From: JAOPZW01 sp963807305
GTDB lineage: Bacteria > Actinomycetota > Thermoleophilia > Solirubrobacterales > Solirubrobacteraceae
Reading direction: 5' to 3'
Length of the DNA: 64,000 nt
Assembly: GCA_963807305.1 (NCBI GenBank)
Contig: CAWEBN010000001.1
Span: 62,001-126,000, forward strand
The notes below the pieces were generated by a model. That model had not been told where the DNA came from and ran no database searches. It saw only the letters and a program-made list of their open reading frames with translations. The position numbers and the translations under genes are program-made. Below, one piece after another: positions 58,318 to 64,000 of this stretch (within the stretch, counting starts at the first letter, position 1; the number at the start of each line of letters is the position of its first letter).

Positions 58318-59113
58318 CGAGCAGGCCGTCGCCACGGCCGCGCGCCCTGCGGCGCAGCGCGAAGGTCACGCGAATGCCCTCGAGCGAGACCGCCAGAGTC
58401 ATCTTCGACTCGCCCGCGATGCGCTCGCTGAAGACGAAGGGGACCTCCTCGATCCGCTTTCCCATCAGGTAGGCGAGCTGGGTCGTCTCGACCTGGAAGG
58501 CGTAGCCCGTGGAGAGCATGGAGTCGAAGTCGAGCTCGGCGAGCATGCTCGCGCGCCACAGCTTGAAGCCGCCGCTCAGGTCGTCGAAGGGCAGGCCGAG
58601 CACGAGCTTCGAGCCGGTGCAGCCCACGCGGCTCAGGACGCGGCGCGCCGTCGACCAGCCGGCTGTTCCGCCGCCGGGCATGTAGCGATTGCCGAGCACG
58701 AGATCGGCCTCGCGCGCGTCGAGCACCGCCAGCATCTCGGCGAGCTTCTCGGGTGGGTGGGAGAGGTCTGAGTCCATCTGGCCGATGACGCGGTAGCCAC
58801 GCTCCAGGCACCATCCGAAGCCGGCGCGGTAGGCCATGCCGAGGCCGTCCTTGCCGGCGCGGTGCAGGACGTGCATCCACGGGCGCTCCGCGGCCAGGGC
58901 GTCCGCCAGCTCGCCGGTCCCGTCGGGCGAGGCGTCGTCGACCACCAGGAGCTCGAGGCCGGTCGCGGCGAAGCGCTCGACGAAGCGGGGGAGGGCGTCG
59001 GCCTCGCAGTAGGTCGGGACGACGACGATCGTGCCGCTGCGGTCCGCGGCGGGCAGGGCGGCCGGGGTGGGGGCGGGGGCGGCGACCGGCGCGGTGGACG
59101 CGCGCTGCGCGAA
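58310..59113 (-). CDS. polyprenol-monophosphomannose-synthase-like glycosyltransferase (GT2), lacking its own start
   Basis: A ~267-residue GT2 enzyme similar to Ppm1/dolichol-phosphate mannose synthase, which loads mannose (or glucose) on polyprenyl phosphate at the inner membrane face. Motifs: IVVVPTYCEADALPRFVERF, VVDDASPDGTGELADAL, QMDSDLSHPPEKL (metal DxD) and the late SRIAGESKM-like FVFSERIAGESKMTL. In its frame there is no ATG, GTG or TTG between the end of the preceding membrane protein and the catalytic domain. It is therefore probably the second half of one gene, joined across a one-base indel at 59114-59115. Confidence 0.82.
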   Translation of the reverse strand, partial: FAQRASTAPVAAPAPTPAALPAADRSGTIVVVPTYCEADALPRFVERFAATGLELLVVDDASPDGTGELADALAAERPWMHVLHRAGKDGLGMAYRAGFGWCLERGYRVIGQMDSDLSHPPEKLAEMLAVLDAREADLVLGNRYMPGGGTAGWSTARRVLSRVGCTGSKLVLGLPFDDLSGGFKLWRASMLAELDFDSMLSTGYAFQVETTQLAYLMGKRIEEVPFVFSERIAGESKMTLAVSLEGIRVTFALRRRARGRGDGLLVT

Positions 59114-59115
59114 CC

Positions 59116-60009
59116 GAACGCGAGCGCCGCCAGCTCGGCGACCCCGATGGCGACGAGCTCGCCCGCGAACGAGACCAGGCGCAGCGCGAGGGCCAGCGCA
59201 GTCGCGGGGCCGGCGCCGACGGCGGCGCCGAGCGAGAGGATGAGCGAGCCCTCCCGCAGCCCGAGGCCGCCCGGTGCGAGCGGGACGAGGACGCCGAGCA
59301 GCCACGACAGGGCGAAGGCGCCCAAGAGCAGGAAGGCGTCCAGGCCGGCGGTGGCGCCGAGCGCCCGGGCCAGCGCCCAGGCGCCCAGGCCGGTGGCGAC
59401 CCACCCCGCGCCGTCGAGGGCGACCATGAGCGCCAGCGTGCGCCCGCGCAGGGGACCGGCCGTCTCGATCCCGCGGGCCCGGAGGCGGTCGTGGACCCAG
59501 CCGCCGACGAAGGCCGGGCGCGCCGCGACGGCAGCGATCAGCGCGGCGACGAAGAGGACGATGGCCACTACGGGCGGGTGAGCGCCCGCGCCGAGGAAAC
59601 CGGCCATCGCGGCCGCGGCGCCGGCGACGACCACGGCGAGCTGCTCGTAGCCGGTGACGGTCATGACCTGCGCGGTCGAGGCGCCGACGCGTTCGCGTGC
59701 GGTCACGCGGTAGGCGAAGCCGACGACGCCGCTCGGCTCGTAGCGCAGCAGGAACGAGCGCGCCCACAGGCGGGCGAGCGCGCCGGGCGACCCGCCGGCG
59801 CCGATGCGCCGCAGCCCGAGCGCGAAGGTCAGCCCCTGAAGCAGCGGGGCGACGGCGAAGAGCCCGATGGCGAGCGCGAGCAGCCCGTGGTCGATCGACC
59901 AGTCGAACGACGCGATCGCCTCGCGCTGCGACCATGCGGCCCAGGCGAGGCCCAGGACGGCGCTGGCGGCCAGGAGCGGGCGCAGACGGCGTGAGATCCA
60001 GGTTCGCAT
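59116..60009 (-). CDS. lysylphosphatidylglycerol-flippase-like (YbhN/UPF0104) membrane domain, first half of a split gene
   Basis: About 298 residues with 7-8 membrane helices, starting at ATG 60009. FLLRYEPSGVVGFAYRVTARER, GYEQLAVVVAGAAAAMAGFLG and LVPLAPGGLGLREGSLILSLG are the signatures of the YbhN/AglD-type flippase-like family. The frame as written runs on to 58633, but past 59115 it gives Pro/Arg-rich nonsense antisense in style to the glycosyltransferase. Supplying one base after GCGTTCGG joins it to the glycosyltransferase frame. The likely product is a flippase-GT2 fusion acting on polyprenyl-linked sugars. Confidence 0.78.
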
Positions 60010-60117
60010 GCATCAGGTACACCTCTGCTGACCGTCGGTTAGCAGGCGTGGCGTATGGGCGCTCTCTGCTCTCCGCCGTCGCTCGCCACGCTCCGCGGCC
60101 AGGCGCCGGCGGCGGAC

Positions 60118-60543
60118 CTAGGCCGGAGCCACCTCGGACGTGCAGAAGGCGCAGCGCGAAGCGGCGATCGGGATCGCGCTGAGGCAGCGCGGGCAGTCGT
60201 GCGTCGTCGACTCCACGTCGGGCCCTGTGCGCCGGCGCTCCATGAGGTAGTTGACCGGCTTGATGACGAAGAAGAAGAGCGCTGCCGCAACGAGGACGAA
60301 GGTCAGCACGGCGTTGAGGAAGTCGCCGTACGCGAAGCGGCTGTCGTTGATGGTGAAGGCGAGGTTGGAGAAGTCGGGCTTGCCGAAGATCGCCGCGATG
60401 ACCGGCGTGAGGATGTCCTTCACGAGCGCGTTGACCACGGCTGTGAAGGCGGCCCCGATGACCACTGCGACGGCGAGGTCGACGACGTTGCCGCGCAGGA
60501 TGAACTCACGGAACTCCTTGACGATCCCAGGCGTCCGAGGCAT
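60118..60543 (-). CDS. mscL: large-conductance mechanosensitive channel MscL with C-terminal zinc ribbon
   Basis: A 141-residue channel that opens under membrane tension and protects against osmotic downshock. The N-terminal EFREFILRGNVVDLAVAVVIG is the MscL signature, with two membrane helices (residues ~20-45 and ~75-95). Instead of the usual amphipathic tail it ends with a four-cysteine zinc ribbon (DCPRCLSAIPIAASRCAFC). That extension occurs in some actinobacterial MscL proteins. ATG 60543 gives the correct N-terminus. It diverges from rnz. Confidence 0.95.
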   Translation of the reverse strand: MPRTPGIVKEFREFILRGNVVDLAVAVVIGAAFTAVVNALVKDILTPVIAAIFGKPDFSNLAFTINDSRFAYGDFLNAVLTFVLVAAALFFFVIKPVNYLMERRRTGPDVESTTHDCPRCLSAIPIAASRCAFCTSEVAPA

Positions 60544-60597
60544 AGGCGCGAAGCTATCGAGCGCTCCGGTCGGCGCGGGGAACCCGGGCGCCGGCGG

Positions 60598-60603
60598 TAC
60601 CCT
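60598..60603 (+). promoter_or_regulatory. -10 box TACCCT of the rnz operon
   Basis: TACCCT ends 12 bp before the rnz ATG at 60616, predicting a leader of about five bases and no Shine-Dalgarno. Confidence 0.4.
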
Positions 60604-60615
60604 CGACCCCGGCGC

Positions 60616-61557
60616 ATGGACCTCTCGCTCTTCTTCGCCGGTACCGCCGGCTCGGTGCCGACCACTCGCCGCGGCCTGCCCGCGACGCTCCTGCGCCGCG
60701 GCGGCGACCGCCTGCTCTTCGACTGCGGCGAGGGAACCCAGCGCCAGCTGCTGCGCTCGGTCGGGCTGCCGGACATGCAGGCCGTCTTCCTCACCCACCA
60801 CCACGCCGACCACTGGCTGGGGCTGCCGGGGATGCTCAAGTCCTTCGAGCTGCGCGACCGCCACGCGCCGCTGACGGTCTACGGCCCGCCGGGGACGGTC
60901 GCCCTCATGCGCACGATGCGGATCGTCTACGGCCGCCTGCGCTACCCGTTCGACGTCGTCGACCTCGAGGCCGGCGACGGCGTCGAGTTCGACGGCTACG
61001 AGGTGACGGCCTTCAACGTCCGCCACCGCGGCCGCGCGTTCGGCTACGCGATCGTCGAGGAGCCCCGGCCCGGGCGCTTCGACGCCGAGCTGGCGGCGCA
61101 CCTGGGCGTCGAGTTCGGCCCGGACTTCGGGCGCCTGCAGCGCGGCGAGGTCGTCAACGGCGTGCGCCCCGAGCAGGTCGTGGGCCCCGGCCGTCCCGGG
61201 CGCAAGCTCGTGCTCTCGGGCGACACGGGTCCGTGCGAGATGCTGCAGGTCGCCGCCCACGAGGCCGACGTCCTCGTCCACGAGGCGACCTTCACGGACG
61301 AGGAGCGCGAGCGCGCGCTGCAGACCGGGCACTCGACGGCGCGCCAGGCGGCCGAGCTGGCGCGCGAGGCCGACGTGCGCCTGCTCGTCCTCACCCACCT
61401 CTCCACGCGCTACGCCGGCGGCGAGATCCGCGACGAGGCGCGGGCGACCTTCGAGCGCACCGAGGTACCGCGCGACTTCGACAGCGTCGAGGTGCCCTTC
61501 CCCGAGAAGGGCGAGCCCGAGCTGCATCGTTTCGACGCCGAGCGGGCGAGCGCGTGA
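60616..61557 (+). CDS. rnz: ribonuclease Z
   Basis: A 313-residue metallo-beta-lactamase fold endonuclease that matures tRNA 3' ends. The metal motif TTHHHADHWLG-type sequence is FLTHHHADHWLGLPGM. Further ligands are in LVLSGDTGPCEML (Asp) and TLVHEATF-type VLVHEATFTDEE, with late HLSTRYAGGE. Important locally because the tRNA-Arg gene here lacks an encoded CCA end. It overlaps the PASTA gene start by 4 nt (GTGA). Confidence 0.93.
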   Translation: MDLSLFFAGTAGSVPTTRRGLPATLLRRGGDRLLFDCGEGTQRQLLRSVGLPDMQAVFLTHHHADHWLGLPGMLKSFELRDRHAPLTVYGPPGTVALMRTMRIVYGRLRYPFDVVDLEAGDGVEFDGYEVTAFNVRHRGRAFGYAIVEEPRPGRFDAELAAHLGVEFGPDFGRLQRGEVVNGVRPEQVVGPGRPGRKLVLSGDTGPCEMLQVAAHEADVLVHEATFTDEERERALQTGHSTARQAAELAREADVRLLVLTHLSTRYAGGEIRDEARATFERTEVPRDFDSVEVPFPEKGEPELHRFDAERASA

Positions 61558-61952
61558 GCGGCCCCGCCGACGAGGGGGGCACCCGCGTGCAGCGACGCCT
61601 GGGTCCGGCGCGGCGGTTCGGCCCGCTCGGGATGGCGCTGGCCGGCGCCGGCGGCTTCCTGGCCGGCGTGCTGCTCATCGCCATCCTGGGCGGCGCCCAG
61701 CCCGTCTACAAGGAGCGCACGCTCACGGTCTCCAAGCCGCCACAGGGCAGGGCCGTTCCCGCGCTCGTGGGCCAGCGCCTCGACGTGGCGCTCAACCGCC
61801 TGGAGAGCGCGGGCCTGAAGGGCGACGTGCAGGGCGGCGGGCTCTTCGGGGTGCTCAACGAGAGCGACTGGAAGGTCGTCGACCAGGATCCCTCGCCGGG
61901 TGCTCGCCTGTCGCAGGGCGACACCGTCCGCCTCGACATCGACCGGGCATGA
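61554..61952 (+). CDS. single-PASTA-domain membrane protein
   Basis: A 132-residue protein with a basic cytoplasmic N-terminus, one membrane helix (about residues 25-45, MALAGAGGFLAGVLLIAIL) and one extracytoplasmic PASTA domain (VPALVGQRLDVALNRLESAGL ... VVDQDPSPGARLSQGDTVRL). PASTA domains bind peptidoglycan fragments or beta-lactams, but here no kinase or penicillin-binding domain is attached. GTG 61554 overlaps the rnz stop, and its stop overlaps the HAD start, so the three genes form an operon. Confidence 0.85.
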   Translation: MSGPADEGGTRVQRRLGPARRFGPLGMALAGAGGFLAGVLLIAILGGAQPVYKERTLTVSKPPQGRAVPALVGQRLDVALNRLESAGLKGDVQGGGLFGVLNESDWKVVDQDPSPGARLSQGDTVRLDIDRA

Positions 61953-62725
61953 CGCGCGCGCTGCTGCTGGACCTCGACGACACGCTGATCGTCGAGGAGC
62001 CCGCGGCGGTCGCGAGCTTCGCGGCGACGGCGGGCATCGCGGCCGAGCGCCAGCCGCTCGACCCGCGCCAGCTGGCGCTCGACGCTCGCGCGTGCGCGCG
62101 CGAGCTCTGGCACGGGGCCGAGGTGTCCGCGTTCGGCCGCACCATCGGGATCAGCTCGTGGGAGGCGCTGTGGTGCCGCTACGAGGGCGACGACGAAGAG
62201 CTGCGCGCGCTGCGCGAGTGGGCGCCGGGATTCCGCCGCGACGCCTGGCGCGCCGCGCTAGGGCGCCAGGGGATCGAGGACGACGAGCTGGCGGCCGAGC
62301 TCGGCGAGCGCTTCGGCGAGGAGCGCCGGGCGCGCCACGAGACCTTCGAGGACGCCGCCCCCGCGCTCGACGCGCTGCGCGGCGACTACCGCCTCGCGCT
62401 CGTCACCAACGGCGCCTCGTGCCTGCAGCGCGAGAAGTTCGAGGCCTCCGGCCTCGCGGACCGCTTCGACGCGGTCGTCGTCTCCGGGGACCTGCGCAGC
62501 GCCAAGCCGCACCCCGGCGTCTACGCGCACGCCCTGGACGCCGTCGGCGCGCGTCCCGGCGACGCCGTCATGGTCGGCGACAGCCTCGCCAACGACGTCG
62601 ACGGCCCGGCGGCGGCCGGCCTGCGCGCGATCTGGCTCAACCGCACCGGCGAGCCGCGGCCGGCCGACCGCGACGACCTCGTCGAGATCGCCGACCTCCA
62701 CGCGCTGCCGGGCGCACTGGCCTAG
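61949..62725 (+). CDS. HAD superfamily hydrolase
   Basis: A 258-residue phosphatase-like enzyme with all four HAD motifs: LLLDLDDTLIVEE (nucleophile Asp), LVTNGASCLQREKF, SAKPHPGVYAHAL (Lys) and VMVGDSLANDVDGPAAAGL (acidic pair). The helical cap lies between residues ~15 and 115. It resembles the pyrimidine-nucleotidase/YjjG-like group; substrate unknown. It is the last gene of the rnz operon and is followed at once by a 13-bp terminator stem. Confidence 0.9.
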   Translation: MTRALLLDLDDTLIVEEPAAVASFAATAGIAAERQPLDPRQLALDARACARELWHGAEVSAFGRTIGISSWEALWCRYEGDDEELRALREWAPGFRRDAWRAALGRQGIEDDELAAELGERFGEERRARHETFEDAAPALDALRGDYRLALVTNGASCLQREKFEASGLADRFDAVVVSGDLRSAKPHPGVYAHALDAVGARPGDAVMVGDSLANDVDGPAAAGLRAIWLNRTGEPRPADRDDLVEIADLHALPGALA

Positions 62726-62756
62726 GAGGTGGGCCGCATCGACGCGGCCCACCTCC
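62725..62756. terminator. 13-bp perfect hairpin, bidirectional terminator
   Basis: GGAGGTGGGCCGC (62725-62737) pairs with GCGGCCCACCTCC (62744-62756) around ATCGAC. It lies between the convergent HAD gene and the repeat-protein gene and begins on the HAD stop codon. Confidence 0.7.
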
Positions 62757-62771
62757 CGCCCCTTGAGGAGG

Positions 62772-63272
62772 TCAGTGCGAGCGCCCGACCGCGTGGCGGC
62801 GCTCCACGAGCACGCGGACGAGGACGAACGCGGCGCCCATGAGCACGATGAGCAGCGCGGCGCCGGAGAGCGCGAGCGGCAGGACCTCGTTGACGTCGCG
62901 CACGACGGTGCGCTCGGGCCGGATGACCTGGATCGTCGGCGGTGCGACGTCGGGCGAGCGGCTGGCGCCGGGGAAGTCGGCCGGCGTGTCCCCGGCCTTG
63001 GTGGCCGCATTGAGCCCGACGCCGGGCGCGCGGCTGGCGCCCGGGAAGTCGGCCGGCGTGTCGCCGACCTGGCTGGCCGCGTTGAGCCCGACGCCGGGCG
63101 CGCGGCTGGCGCCCGGGAAGTCGGCCGGCGTGTCGCCGACCTTCGCGGCCAGGTTGGCCGACGCCGCGGAGCCGGGATCCCCGAGCGCCGACGCGGCGCT
63201 CACCCCGACGACGGCGACGAACGCGACGAGCCCGATCGCGAGCCTGCGGACGAAACGGCGGTGCGACTTCAT
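62772..63272 (-). CDS. exported repeat protein with C-terminal membrane helix
   Basis: A 166-residue protein with a signal peptide (HRRFVRRLAIGLVAFVAVVG ending SAASALG), three tandem 24-residue units each containing GDTPADFPGASR, a short linker (TIQVIRPERTVVRDVNEVLP) and a final membrane helix (LALSGAALLIVLMGAAFVLV) with a basic end. It would be held at the cell surface with the repeats outside. AGGAGG lies just upstream of ATG 63272. No known family; the repeats do not match a named domain. Confidence 0.72.
   Translation of the reverse strand: MKSHRRFVRRLAIGLVAFVAVVGVSAASALGDPGSAASANLAAKVGDTPADFPGASRAPGVGLNAASQVGDTPADFPGASRAPGVGLNAATKAGDTPADFPGASRSPDVAPPTIQVIRPERTVVRDVNEVLPLALSGAALLIVLMGAAFVLVRVLVERRHAVGRSH
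62958..63155. repeat. 72-bp tandem repeat, nearly three copies, inside the exported repeat protein
   Basis: Units begin at 62958, 63030 and 63102 (each GCGGCTGGCGCC...), 72 bp apart, in frame. Units two and three are almost identical, showing recent duplication; the first is slightly diverged. Confidence 0.8.
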
Positions 63273-63419
63273 GATGACCTCCTCTGGGTCGGCTGACTGA
63301 TGCGGTGAGGAGGCTGCGCCGGCGCAGTAAGGCGGCGGTAGAGCCCCGGTAAATCGCTGCTTGTGCGGGCTTCCGAGCGCGAGTACCGTCGCCGGACAGC
63401 GTCGAGCTGGGAGGGGCAC

Positions 63420-64000
63420 ATGCAGATCAGCGTCCTCGGTCCGGTCGAGGTCACTGCCGACGGCCGTTCGGTGGCCATCGGCAAGGGCAAGCCGCGGGCG
63501 CTGCTGGCCGTGCTGGCCCTCGACGAGGGCTCGACGGTGTCGAGCGATCGCCTCGTCGAGGCGCTGTGGGGCGAGGATCCGCCGCCCACGGCGGCCAAGA
63601 TGGTGCAGCTCTACGTCTCGCAGGTTCGCAAGGCGCTGGCGGCCAGCGGCGACGGCGCGGAGATCGTCACCCGCGGGCGCGGGTACGAGCTGCGCCTGGG
63701 CGACGGCGACGTCGATGCGCTGCGCTTCGCGGCGCTCGTCGCCGACGACCTGCCGCGCGAGGCGCTCGCGCTGTGGCGCGGGGCGCCGCTCGCCGACGTC
63801 GCCGAGGAGCCGTTCGCGGCGGGCGAGATCCGCCGCCTCGAGGAGCTGCACCTGACCGCGGCCGAGCGCGCGATCGACGGCGACCTGGCGGCGGGCCGCC
63901 ATCGCGACGTCCTCGGCGAGCTCGAGGTGCTCGTCGCGCGCGACCCACTGCGCGAAGGGCTGCAGGCGCAGCGGATGCTCGCGCTCTACCGTTCGGGGCG
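63420..64000 (+). CDS. SARP/AfsR-type transcriptional regulator (partial, N-terminal part)
   Basis: The first ~193 residues of a BTAD-type regulator running off the right edge. Residues 1-95 form the OmpR-like winged helix (ISVLGPVEVTADGRSVAIG, KPRALLAVLALDEGSTVSSD, LVEALWGEDPPPTAAKMVQL) and from ~105 the bacterial transcriptional activation domain (LEELHLTAAERAIDGDLAAG, VLVARDPLREGLQAQRM). Such proteins activate secondary metabolism or carry NB-ARC/TPR modules; what follows is outside the window. GGGAGGGG precedes ATG 63420. It diverges from the repeat-protein gene over 147 bp. Confidence 0.9.
   Translation, partial: MQISVLGPVEVTADGRSVAIGKGKPRALLAVLALDEGSTVSSDRLVEALWGEDPPPTAAKMVQLYVSQVRKALAASGDGAEIVTRGRGYELRLGDGDVDALRFAALVADDLPREALALWRGAPLADVAEEPFAAGEIRRLEELHLTAAERAIDGDLAAGRHRDVLGELEVLVARDPLREGLQAQRMLALYRSG

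Noticed and set aside
62958..63155. Regularly spaced repeats, considered as CRISPR
   Set aside because: The units are contiguous 72-bp in-frame copies without unique spacers and encode a protein repeat.

Overview
The window is uniformly very GC-rich, with strong G/C preference at third codon positions, many GTG starts, a SARP/BTAD regulator, an actinobacterial-style LigD and frequent leaderless-type promoters (TANNNT 6-9 nt before a start codon with no Shine-Dalgarno). This suggests a high-GC actinobacterium; my best guess is the class Thermoleophilia (Solirubrobacterales-like). That placement is inference. No integrase, transposase, phage module or CRISPR array was seen.

Left edge to about 28.8 kb is a one-carbon / methylated-amine nitrogen island. 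A GAF-PucR regulator (1364-3058, -) diverges from an operon (3.2-14.7 kb, +) carrying an Amt transporter, four small membrane proteins, two glutamine-synthetase-family ligases, a three-piece glutamate synthase (amidotransferase, GXGXG and FMN/Fe-S subunits, the N-methylglutamate synthase arrangement), an orphan protein and two FAD amine oxidases that each carry a frameshift. Facing it is a leftward operon soxD-soxA-soxG-soxB-fhs (heterotetrameric sarcosine oxidase or N-methylglutamate dehydrogenase plus formate-THF ligase). A divergent IclR gene shares with it a 29-bp palindrome. Next comes a leftward unit: GcvT-like protein, homocysteine methyltransferase/SAM-methyltransferase fusion 2, LuxR regulator, fusion 1, SAM synthetase. 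Together these genes could import a methylated amine, glutamylate it, oxidise off the methyl group to the folate pool and run a methionine/SAM cycle. The two duplicated fusion enzymes are the most novel item.

28.9-43.2 kb is mostly housekeeping: RecJ, Rel, an asparaginase II / lipid kinase pair, an AlkZ-like glycosylase, CorA, a SAM-I riboswitch controlling a threonine-synthase-like enzyme plus a MoaD/ThiS-type sulfur carrier (probably homocysteine synthesis), a VOC protein and a deletion-damaged TetM/EF-G-like GTPase gene.

43.4-64 kb holds a membrane-anchored hydrolase, a MarR/DUF3224 pair with its own operator, an L,D-transpeptidase, an isochorismatase-family hydrolase, LigD, Pcm, a nicotinate phosphoribosyltransferase, a LuxR regulator, a large secreted glycosidase, tRNA-Arg(CCG), a heavily decayed collagen-like secreted protein, a DHA2 MFS transporter, a glycosyltransferase and flippase-like pair that seems to be one gene split by an indel, MscL, RNase Z, a PASTA protein, a HAD hydrolase, a secreted protein with 24-residue repeats and the start of a SARP regulator. 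At least six loci carry indels or internal deletions; this could be real gene decay or consensus error in the assembly, and raw reads would decide.
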